NCBI RefSeq assembly: GCF_031457955.1
Contig: NZ_JAVDXN010000008.1
Span: forward strand, 1 to 64,000
DNA from: Mixta sp031457955
Lineage (GTDB): Bacteria > Pseudomonadota > Gammaproteobacteria > Enterobacterales > Enterobacteriaceae
DNA: 64,000 nt
Direction of reading: 5' to 3'
Positions 10,101 through 16,648 of this stretch are shown one piece after another. The stretch's first letter is position 1; every line of letters starts with the position of its first letter. The notes under the pieces were generated by a model. It had not been told where the DNA came from. It did no database searches and was given only the letters and a program-made list of their open reading frames with translations. A program made the translations under genes and the position numbers.

Positions 10101-10630
10101 CGTCCACGCCGCAGTTTACGCAGCGCGGTATATTTTTCCTTGTCCGGTTCAGTTGTCAGGCTCCCGCCGTGAATCAGCACGGTACGGTTACCTTCAAGCC
10201 ACTGCTTTTCCTGCAGGCCAGGTACGAGGAGGTCGATTGCTGCCTCATCACCAGTGATTAACAACAGACGGGTTTTACGACGCCAGAAGGGGCTATAGCG
10301 TGAACGGAGGTGTGTCTTCAGCAGTCCATAAGCAGCTTCGTGCCCGGTAACCTTTGCGGGTTTACGCTTGTGGGATGCCGACGGGCTAACCTTGTCCTTA
10401 ATCAATAACCGGAAGGCCACAAACCCCAATACCAGCAGGCTGAGCGCAATTCCCCAGACGATAAAGCCAGTGAGGATAAGCGGTCGGAGCGTTTCCCATT
10501 CCGTGGAACGTTCGGTCGCCCACAGCCACCATGCCAGTCCACCCAGCAGTACCACCAGAGTGGTCACAGCAATACAGACCGTTGCCGTGGCTGCCACAGA
10601 GAAGGCAGCGGGTTTATTGACGTTGTCCAT
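7190..10630 (-). CDS. tssM: T6SS inner-membrane protein TssM (IcmF family)
   Basis: A 1146-residue TssM that links the inner-membrane TssL to the outer-membrane TssJ. Two transmembrane helices lie at about residues 14-37 and 52-76, a cytoplasmic domain follows, a third helix at about 371-395, then a large periplasmic region. The cytoplasmic domain has no usable P-loop: the matching segment near residues 121-138 reads RLLLITGDEAAIDLL and lacks the GxxxxGK[ST] signature seen in NTP-binding TssM. The start overlaps the unrecognised membrane gene upstream by 17 bp, and the stop overlaps tssA. Confidence 0.96.
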   Translation of the reverse strand: MDNVNKPAAFSVAATATVCIAVTTLVVLLGGLAWWLWATERSTEWETLRPLILTGFIVWGIALSLLVLGFVAFRLLIKDKVSPSASHKRKPAKVTGHEAAYGLLKTHLRSRYSPFWRRKTRLLLITGDEAAIDLLVPGLQEKQWLEGNRTVLIHGGSLTTEPDKEKYTALRKLRRGRPLDGVVRVMPPSLNLTPQISDNDLRGLEKISDLLRYSAPVWLWQLCDSEWSQAKRTEQTVGASFPLGAKPDDITRQLELMLPILRTQGVSQVTGNNSHDFLLRLGQYLQKGGIVRWAQQLVPWLAASQQRVPLRGLMFSLPENKPVDIAEGTADAEKYISESQRHALILPVTWQGIVEDCTRVRGRRVGMAWEQTLAWSLMIIIGVWGAGMLLSFAVNRLQIVSVAQQAHALVAHPSVSDNQLTALHTLRNDAGRLQHRIQNGAPWYQRFGLNHNQQLLDAMLPWYGVANNRLIRDPANEALTQKLSALANSAPGSDQRAQLAKPGYDQLKAWLMMGHPDKADGAYYAQTMKSVQPTRMGVSTGLWQSLAPDLWAFYITELPKQPQWKITPDTQLVSQSRQVLLQQIGRRNAESTLYENMLKSVRRNFADVSLEDMTSGTDARRLFTTEEVVPGMFTRQAWEGGIQQAIEKAARSRRDEIDWVLSDSHKAVSADLSPEALKARLTQRYFTDFAGSWLSFLNSLRLNQASNIADVTDQLTLMSDVRQSPLIALMNTIAWQGQTGQQSRGLSDSIIKSAKDLVGGKGKPAIDQSASGPQGPLDETFGPLLQLLGKNKGSNVMSADNSLSLQTYLTRITRVRLRLQQVASASDPQEMMQNLAQTVFQGKSVDLTDTRQYGSLISASLGEEWSSFGSTMFVQPLAQAWETVLQPSAASLNDKWSRAVVANWHTAFDGRFPFAANKSDASLPMLAEFVRKDSGRIERFLTTELSGVLHKEGSQWVPDKVNSQGLSFNPAFLRTINQLSQLSDILFTDGSQGISFELQARPVPQLVETQLIIDGQKLHYFNQMADWQSFRWPGDTYKPGTMLTWTTVNAGARLFGEYSGTWGFIRWLAQGKRQQLDRSQWLMSFTTPDGRTLQWVLRSQLGKGPLTLLDLRGFTLPERIFSVDSAATAQALMASAGNSDMDGVEE

Positions 10631-11753
10631 CAGGTTTTACAATTCCAGTTGCGAGGGTGTTCATCGGGTCGTGGGCAATCCAGCCACACGGTTGTTGGTG
10701 GTGCGCGGCATAGATTGCCGCCAGCGATAAAACGATCAGAGCGTCCATATCGCCAATATCCCCCCAGTTGGCGTCCTGCAGATGCTGGCTAATATCCCAG
10801 CCGCTGCCCGCCAGCGCCTTGATGTCGGGCCGGGAAAATAACGTACAGGCGTCTGGAGGATCTTTCAGTTCGCTCTGTTCCAGTGCACGGGCAAACACTG
10901 TGAGCAATGCGTCGCCTTTCTCGGACGAAAAGGTTTCACCACGCGTCAGCTGTACCGGGCCATTCCGTCCGGCCAGCCACAGGGCGGCAGATTCCCCGGC
11001 AGGGTGCGTTGTACCTGGCCGCCCCGCGATCACCTGACACCCGGCGATCAGCATCGTGTCATCAGGTTTGGCTTTTGCAAGATCGCTTGCTATCTCAGCA
11101 AGACTGACTTCCCCTTGCCAGGACTCAGGCCGTACTGGCAGCGCGACTTCCGGGAAAGCGATCGCCATTTGTGCGCGGAATGCCTGCCAGGTGATGTCAG
11201 CACCTTGCCAGTAGCAACGCAGCGGCGAAGTCAGCTTTTTTTCGCTACGCTGCTTTTGCCACTCAATAACCAGCAGTTCCGCCAGCCACTTTTCACGTGC
11301 GATGGGATCCGTAGCCGAAATTTGTGGCAGTCTCAGTACGCTGTTGGCCCCCTCTTTTTTTTCCTCCGGTGGACGTTGCTCACGATTAAGCACGCGCAGC
11401 CAGTCAACTGAACACGTACCTGCTGGCCCCAGCAACAGACCTTCCTTTAACCAAAACGGCTGCCGATGCTGCGCCCACCACTGTTGCTGTTCATATGCCA
11501 CGAGTTGATAGTAGAAAGCGGCGTTATGCACGCTGACGCGATAGTACAGCAGCCGCGCCAGCCAGCCAGTGCCCGCCAGCAGCAGCGCCACCAGAATACC
11601 GGCGGCCACCAGCGTACTTTTACCCTGAGCTATTGGCATCAGCCCCACGGCACCGCCGCTGAGCAGCACCAGCATTGCCGTGGCCGACAGCCACCTGGCG
11701 ACGCCGGGCGGACGTGCCGTTTTATACTCCGGATAATCAGGAACGGATCTCAC
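10614..11753 (-). CDS. Unrecognised T6SS-linked inner-membrane protein
   Basis: A 379-residue protein that I cannot assign to a named family. Two hydrophobic segments near the N terminus (about residues 20-43 and 46-66) suggest a hairpin in the inner membrane with a cytoplasmic C-terminal domain of about 300 residues containing several Trp and Gln-rich helices. It is coupled on both sides: its ATG overlaps the PAAR stop (ATGA) and its end overlaps tssM by 17 bp. The placement between PAAR and tssM suggests a helper of the membrane complex or of effector loading, but no function can be read from the sequence. Confidence 0.75.
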   Translation of the reverse strand: MRSVPDYPEYKTARPPGVARWLSATAMLVLLSGGAVGLMPIAQGKSTLVAAGILVALLLAGTGWLARLLYYRVSVHNAAFYYQLVAYEQQQWWAQHRQPFWLKEGLLLGPAGTCSVDWLRVLNREQRPPEEKKEGANSVLRLPQISATDPIAREKWLAELLVIEWQKQRSEKKLTSPLRCYWQGADITWQAFRAQMAIAFPEVALPVRPESWQGEVSLAEIASDLAKAKPDDTMLIAGCQVIAGRPGTTHPAGESAALWLAGRNGPVQLTRGETFSSEKGDALLTVFARALEQSELKDPPDACTLFSRPDIKALAGSGWDISQHLQDANWGDIGDMDALIVLSLAAIYAAHHQQPCGWIAHDPMNTLATGIVKPDGQRQ

Positions 11754-12007
11754 TGGTCAATACCGCAGTCAGGAAACGAGCTGACCAGCGTACAGCCGCA
11801 GGCACAGCGATGGCCGTGCAGCGCTACCGGCAGTCCATCAACCGTGGTCAGGACGCTACCTTCAGAGATAGTGGTCATGCCGTGTTTGTTACAGCGAACC
11901 GGATCCCCTTTACAGGCAAATCCCTGACCAAAACAGTGATAATGCCCTCCTAATACTTTGCCGCCATATTCCCGCAGGCTGTCTCCTTTTCGGATGACTT
12001 TACTCAT
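11750..12007 (-). CDS. PAAR-domain T6SS spike tip protein
   Basis: An 85-residue single-domain PAAR protein that should cap the VgrG spike. The PAAR repeat pattern is visible (KGDSLREYGGKVLGG, GDPVRCNKHGMTTISEG, HGHRCACGCTLV) together with the His and Cys residues that bind a metal near the tip in the family. There is no C-terminal toxin extension, so it is a bare tip. It begins 19 bp after the tle1 stop of module A and ends with an ATGA overlap with the next gene. Confidence 0.93.
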   Translation of the reverse strand: MSKVIRKGDSLREYGGKVLGGHYHCFGQGFACKGDPVRCNKHGMTTISEGSVLTTVDGLPVALHGHRCACGCTLVSSFPDCGIDQ

Positions 12008-12026
12008 GGGTTCTCCTTTCCCTGTC

Positions 12027-14480
12027 TCAGGCAGTGGCCGTCAGGACATCCTTAAGCCAGCTGGCCGGGATTGCAGCCTGCGCACGTGCCAGCTGCTGTT
12101 CCGCAACACGTACTTTTTGCTGAGCGACCACGATGCCCGGCTCCCGGGTAAATGCCCTTAACCGCTCCCCACCCGGCAGTTCCGGCACGGGTTCGCGGGT
12201 GATCCGATCCAGCACCGCAACCTGCAGCGAGCGTGCTGCGCCTGTCGCGGCCAGCCCGGCCAGCTTTCCGCTCAGACGCTTTTGTCTGAAGCTCAGCACG
12301 ATGCCCGTGGCCAACGAGGCAAAGCCCACCAGGTCTCCGGCGATCACCAGCGGTGACAGGGACTTATTACATTTGTCGCTGAAATAAATCATCCGGTAGC
12401 GGAAGTAGCCGCTCCACATCTCGCGCGTACCCAGCGCAGCGTGCATAAACCAGGCACGCGAGTCGTGTACCTGATCGTCGAACAACGCCCTGACCAGCCC
12501 GGCAGGCCGTTCTGCATTACTGGCCTCACCGGCGGCAGGAAACAGGAGTGCCACCCGGGCATCTCCGGCAGCCTTCATTCGCCGGTATTCCTGAGGTTCA
12601 TCATCGGTATTGAGCACGAAAATCATCGGCTGCAGCACGGTATCCAGCACCACCTGCGCCAGGTTCTCCGGGATACGGTAACCGTCGTGGTAATCCTTAC
12701 CAAACTCCTTCGCCGCTTCAGACAGCTGGGTCTGCGCCATATCCGGGTCGAAATCCTTGATGCCCGGATAAAGAATCAGCTCATCCATCTTGTCAGCGGG
12801 CTGATCTGCTTTCTGTTTCTGGCGCTTTTCCAGTACTTTTCTCTGCTTTTCATCCCGTGTTTTTTCTGCTGCCTGACGCGCGGCGGGCAACGCTTCGGTA
12901 TTCGTGGCGCGCTGGTAGAATGGCGTTTTCAGCACCGAACCTCTGGCATAGCGATCGATACGCCAGGCGGTGATCCACGCAATCTGGTTTTCGACAACGG
13001 TTTCCAGACTGCCGCTGGCACGCGGTGGTTCGTATCGGGATGCCTCTTCAGGCGTGATTTTTTCTGACGTGGTCAGATTCAGGGTGAGCTCGCGCCAGGC
13101 GTTGAAACGTTTAATAAGCACATCAGAAACTAAAAATTGAGAAATCAGATCAATAGGCATGATTCGCCAATTATCTGTAGATGATTCTGGTAATACATCC
13201 TGCGGTACTTTTAAGGGTGCTCCGACCTCAAAAGCAGAGGAATATAGATCCTGCAAAATAATCTGAGACAGTAACAATCCATCGTGCTCACCATTGGCCT
13301 TCCCCTGATCTCCCGGCGGATAACCGCCACCAATATCCGAGTGCATCCCGGGGTAAACCACCTCGGTGGCATAAGGCGGATATTTGCCGTTACTCCGGCG
13401 CACCGAGTCCAGCGGAAAGCAGAGACGCTGCTCATGCCCGGAGACCAGATGCACGCATTTTTTTATCAGCCCACCATAGGTTTCATCGTCCGGCAGCTCC
13501 ATGGTGTCATCTGCCCAGGACATATGCCCCTCGGCAATCGGCACCACATGCGCCACCCCAACGGAGGCCACGGTATCCAGCAGCCCGAGAAACTCCACAC
13601 TGACGGGCAACTGCAGTTCACCAATCTGCAGGCACTGCGGGGGTTTTTCGCCTTCCGCCTCTGGCGGGGGCAGCAGTTCGCTCAGCCAGCGTACAAACGT
13701 ACGCGCAGCGGCAGCACCGCGGGAAAAACCGTAAACGTACAGCTTGATACCCAGCAGCTTCGGCTTGCCCGGCTCCGGCTGAATAATCAATGGCTTCAGT
13801 TTTGGTGCCAAATCGTTCAGTAAGCGACTGAACTCTTCATAGCGGCTGTGGCTGCCGCCAGACCACAGACGGTTCCAGCTGGTACCCATTTTTTCTATAG
13901 ATCTGCGGCTGTCCCCCTCTGACAGCTTTATGCTGTTGTTTTTCGTATCCTTACTTACGCGCATAAGCACATCAATAATGCGCAGCAGCGCCCAGTTAAT
14001 ACGCTCTTCGCCCCTGGCCGCGCCCACCAGCCCCATGGTGGAATAGTCCGGGTCGTTCACCTCCGGGAACGGGGTGCCCACGCCGGGAATATAAAACTTG
14101 AAGTATTTCCCGTTACCGTCTCCGGCATCATCCAGCAGCATGGACTGCCCGCCCGTCGGCACCCCGCCCGCCGTCCCGGCGCCAATAGTGGCACGAAACA
14201 ACCGCGCAATATTGGTCGGATGCTTCGGGTCAGACAGGAACAGATCATTGTTCAGGTTATTACCCGTACCGTCGAAAAACAGACTGATATGTAGCGTCTT
14301 GCAGCACGGCGGCCCCACACGCCGCCCGGCCGCCAGGCACAGTTCCTGACGATACAGCCGCTCGGCGCTGTTCTGCCGGTGGCAATTCTGCCCGACCTGC
14401 AGCGCCTGGGTTGGCAGGCGCCCCTGCGCCGGAAACGGCGGCGGCACCCATGCTAAATCGGTTTCCATTATTTCGGACAT
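12027..14480 (-). CDS. tle1: T6SS phospholipase effector, Tle1 family (module A)
   Basis: An 817-residue DUF2235/Tle1-family lipase, predicted to be delivered into rival cells to hydrolyse membrane phospholipids. Visible features are the DUF2235 opening SLFFDGTGNN-type motif (residues 66-75), the nucleophile elbow GFSRG with Ser253, LDTVASVG with Asp302, and YPGMHSD with His380 and Asp382. The ATG at 14480 is chosen over the longer open frame because it follows AGAGG, overlaps the tli stop by 13 bp, and matches the start preserved in the remnant at 15017-15073. It has no signal peptide, as expected for a T6SS cargo. The C-terminal third differs from the module B paralogue. Confidence 0.9.
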   Translation of the reverse strand: MSEIMETDLAWVPPPFPAQGRLPTQALQVGQNCHRQNSAERLYRQELCLAAGRRVGPPCCKTLHISLFFDGTGNNLNNDLFLSDPKHPTNIARLFRATIGAGTAGGVPTGGQSMLLDDAGDGNGKYFKFYIPGVGTPFPEVNDPDYSTMGLVGAARGEERINWALLRIIDVLMRVSKDTKNNSIKLSEGDSRRSIEKMGTSWNRLWSGGSHSRYEEFSRLLNDLAPKLKPLIIQPEPGKPKLLGIKLYVYGFSRGAAAARTFVRWLSELLPPPEAEGEKPPQCLQIGELQLPVSVEFLGLLDTVASVGVAHVVPIAEGHMSWADDTMELPDDETYGGLIKKCVHLVSGHEQRLCFPLDSVRRSNGKYPPYATEVVYPGMHSDIGGGYPPGDQGKANGEHDGLLLSQIILQDLYSSAFEVGAPLKVPQDVLPESSTDNWRIMPIDLISQFLVSDVLIKRFNAWRELTLNLTTSEKITPEEASRYEPPRASGSLETVVENQIAWITAWRIDRYARGSVLKTPFYQRATNTEALPAARQAAEKTRDEKQRKVLEKRQKQKADQPADKMDELILYPGIKDFDPDMAQTQLSEAAKEFGKDYHDGYRIPENLAQVVLDTVLQPMIFVLNTDDEPQEYRRMKAAGDARVALLFPAAGEASNAERPAGLVRALFDDQVHDSRAWFMHAALGTREMWSGYFRYRMIYFSDKCNKSLSPLVIAGDLVGFASLATGIVLSFRQKRLSGKLAGLAATGAARSLQVAVLDRITREPVPELPGGERLRAFTREPGIVVAQQKVRVAEQQLARAQAAIPASWLKDVLTATA

Positions 14481-14992
14481 ACCTCTGGCTCCTTCATCCT
14501 GATGGGCTCTTTTATCGGGTAGGCCGGGCTGCCGTAGGTGTAACAACTGGTCGTGACCTTCACCTCATCGCAGGGCAAAAAGTGCACGGTGATGCCGCAG
14601 ACATCCTGACCGGTATAGTCGGGAACCGGGACGGTTTTGCTGTGCTGCCGGTTCTGGGCCTTCATTTTTTTTTCCCAGGCAAGATATTTTTCAGTATCAG
14701 CAAATCCAGGAAAACCTTTAGAGCCACCAACCCCACTTTCCCAGTCAATACGCACCGTCATACCCGGCGTCCACCGGGCGGGCACGCTGTAGCAGCAGCC
14801 GCCACCGCCGCCCTGGAACGGGCCGATAATGTCGATGCCCGACTGGTTATCCACACTGAAGTGGTTAATCGCCCATTTTGTGTGGTTGATGGCGTCAATG
14901 GTGCCACCGCCCCCGGCTTGCGCCACAGGCTGTGAGCAACCGGTTAACAGCAGCAGACCCGCCAGCAGCGGGCTTAACAGTAAAGGTTTCAT
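14468..14992 (-). CDS. Tle1 immunity lipoprotein (DUF3304-type), copy A2
   Basis: A 174-residue lipoprotein with signal MKPLLLSPLLAGLLLLTGC (lipobox LTGC, Cys19, Ser at +2, so outer-membrane retention is expected). The mature part has a Gly-rich CC motif, an RIDWE strand and the conserved end VKVTTSCYTYGSPAYPIKEP. Position directly before tle1, with a 13-bp overlap, marks it as the cognate immunity protein that blocks the lipase in the periplasm. It is one of a tandem pair; it differs from the upstream copy mainly around residues 75-105. Confidence 0.85.
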   Translation of the reverse strand: MKPLLLSPLLAGLLLLTGCSQPVAQAGGGGTIDAINHTKWAINHFSVDNQSGIDIIGPFQGGGGGCCYSVPARWTPGMTVRIDWESGVGGSKGFPGFADTEKYLAWEKKMKAQNRQHSKTVPVPDYTGQDVCGITVHFLPCDEVKVTTSCYTYGSPAYPIKEPIRMKEPEVCPK

Positions 14993-15016
14993 CTGACGTT
15001 CCTTGTTGAGGCAGGG

Positions 15017-15073
15017 CTAAAGGGGAAACGGCGGTGGCACCCGGACTGAACCGGTTTCCATTATTTCGGACAT
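15017..15073 (-). pseudogene. Truncated tle1 start between the two tli copies
   Basis: An 18-codon frame from ATG 15073 reads MSEIMETGSVRVPPPFPL and stops with TAG. It matches the first residues of tle1 (MSEIMETDLAWVPPPFP) and overlaps the tli stop by the same 13 bp. It is the by-product of the 593-bp tandem duplication and shows that the lipase originally followed the upstream tli copy too. Confidence 0.9.
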
Positions 15074-15585
15074 ACCTCTGGCTCCTTCATCCTGATGGGC
15101 TCTTTTATCGGGTAGGCCGGGCTGCCGTAGGTGTAACAACTGGTCGTGACCTTCACCTCATCGCAGGGCAAAAAGTGCACGGTGATGCCGCAGACATCCT
15201 GACCGGTATAGTCGGGAACCGGGACGGTTTTGCTGTGCTGCTGATGACTGGCTTTGATTTTTTTTTCCCATTCCAGATATTTATTCCATTTTTCATATCC
15301 AGGGAAATCATCTGTTGATGCCTCCCCGGTTTCCCAGTCAATACGCACCGTCATGCCTAGTGTCCACCGGGCGGGCACGCTGTAGCAGCAGCCCCCACCG
15401 CCGCCCTGGAACGGGCCAATAATGTCAATGCCCGACTGGTTATCCACGCTGAAATGGTTAATCGCCCATTTTGTGTGGTTGATGGCGTCAATAGTGCCAC
15501 CGCCCCCGGCTTGCGCCACAGGCTGTGAGCAACCGGTTAACAGCAGCAGACCCGCCAGCAGCGGGCTTAACAGTAAAGGTTTCAT
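15061..15585 (-). CDS. Tle1 immunity lipoprotein (DUF3304-type), copy A1
   Basis: A 174-residue outer-membrane lipoprotein, tandem duplicate of the gene at 14468-14992. The signal peptide and the last 60 residues are identical to that copy; residues about 75-105 differ (here with STDDFPGYEKWNKYLEW). The ATG at 15585 is preferred over upstream starts because it follows AAGGAACGTCAG and begins the lipoprotein signal. It lies 84 bp after the DUF4123 adaptor gene. The change confined to the middle suggests selection for binding a second lipase variant. Confidence 0.85.
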   Translation of the reverse strand: MKPLLLSPLLAGLLLLTGCSQPVAQAGGGGTIDAINHTKWAINHFSVDNQSGIDIIGPFQGGGGGCCYSVPARWTLGMTVRIDWETGEASTDDFPGYEKWNKYLEWEKKIKASHQQHSKTVPVPDYTGQDVCGITVHFLPCDEVKVTTSCYTYGSPAYPIKEPIRMKEPEVCPK

Positions 15586-15669
15586 CTGACGTTCCTTGTA
15601 TAAAAAGAACATTAACAAAGAGAAGATGACGCGTCTCCGGATGAAATATCAGTATGATCAGCAATTTAC

Positions 15670-16422
15670 TCATTGGGTAAACCACCTTTTCATAACCCAC
15701 GCCTCGCGTGCTTCATCCAAAATAATGCCCTGATTGGTTGCCTCCACCATGCCCTGGTAACAATTTGTAAAAAGCGCCTGTCGTGATGCATACCTGCCCA
15801 CAGGCGGTGCGCGGTGCGAAAGGAGGGCCACAACATCACAGACACACATCAGATGCTCAAGCTGACGATCGCTGAGGTCGATTTTGTGAGGTTTTTCATT
15901 ACGAGTTTGGGGCGCACCGCGACCTTTTATACCTCTGGCGTTGCCATCCATATCCTGCCAGGCCCAGAACAGTACAGGACGCAACAAAGACCTTTGCTGT
16001 TCCTCGCTAAGAACGTGCGTAAAAAGCAGGGGGAAAATCCGCGTATCGTAAAATCGTAAAATTCCGCTCCGCCCTTCCTGCAAAATATCCATACACTGCG
16101 TGAGCCAACCAGCCAGAGCGGAAAAAGACCAGTTTGAACACAACAGCAGCAATGGAGCCTGAACAAAGACCTGCTGACTCGTGCCCTTCAGCCACTGCAT
16201 CTGCTGAAGATCATCAAGCATAATGCGTGCAACCAGCGGAGCATCATCGACGATAAACGCTTCCGGAAGCCCGTGATAAAGTGACTGCCACTCTACTGAC
16301 AGCGCGTTCAGCGCCGGAATAACGCTAAAATCCAGTCCGGCCTGATCAACGATAATATCAATATAATCAGTTCCGGATGTCCGGCAGGTAACGGCGACTT
16401 CCTCAATCCATTGTGCGGTCAT
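15670..16422 (-). CDS. DUF4123 T6SS effector adaptor (module A)
   Basis: A 250-residue DUF4123 (Tap/Tec type) chaperone-adaptor that in other T6SS loads a specific effector onto the C terminus of VgrG. The conserved segment FYDTRIFPLLFTHVLSEEQQ lies around residues 130-150 and the RQLEH helix follows near 200. The start follows AAGGAAGG and abuts the TAA of a degenerate vgrG 3' end (16423-16570). It therefore has no intact vgrG directly upstream, unlike the module B paralogue. Confidence 0.88.
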   Translation of the reverse strand: MTAQWIEEVAVTCRTSGTDYIDIIVDQAGLDFSVIPALNALSVEWQSLYHGLPEAFIVDDAPLVARIMLDDLQQMQWLKGTSQQVFVQAPLLLLCSNWSFSALAGWLTQCMDILQEGRSGILRFYDTRIFPLLFTHVLSEEQQRSLLRPVLFWAWQDMDGNARGIKGRGAPQTRNEKPHKIDLSDRQLEHLMCVCDVVALLSHRAPPVGRYASRQALFTNCYQGMVEATNQGIILDEAREAWVMKRWFTQ

Positions 16423-16570
16423 TTATGCCTTCCTTGGTACAAAATCCTGCGCCAGTTTCTGCGCTTTTTTAAGGTACTTTTTTCATCCCCCGAGGGAGCT
16501 CTTCGCTGACTGGCCCCTGCAGGTTATGCTGACTTTTCAGGCTAACTGTGATGACTGGATTTGCCCTCAT
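16423..16570 (-). pseudogene. 3' remnant of a second vgrG
   Basis: Minus-strand frames between 16570 and 16423 encode LKSQHNLQGPVSEELP and, after a frameshift, YLKKAQKLAQ followed by TAA. These match the extreme C terminus of VgrG (LKGQHNLQGPASEEFP and CLKKAQEEA). Only the tail survives; the rest of the gene is gone. It marks the left boundary of cargo module A and shows the module once followed a complete vgrG. A GAGGAGAG sequence precedes its first ATG, so a 33-residue peptide could still be made. Confidence 0.9.
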
Positions 16571-16648
16571 GATGTCTCTCCTCTGGCGGTACTGAATTCA
16601 GGTTCAATCCTATTGATCCCCTGCAACAGTTAATCGGGCAATGCCGAT

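Larger units (their letters stand above)
14431..15600. repeat. Tandem duplication (593-bp period) of tli plus tle1 start
   Basis: Positions 14431-15007 and 15024-15600 are near-identical at a constant offset of 593 bp. Each copy contains a ribosome binding site, a complete tli gene and the first part of tle1. Divergence is concentrated in the middle of tli. The upstream copy of the tle1 start is truncated. Confidence 0.93.

Noticed and set aside
12027..14546. Longer tle1 start at 14546
   Set aside because: The duplicated start remnant, the ribosome binding site and the 13-bp overlap all point to 14480.
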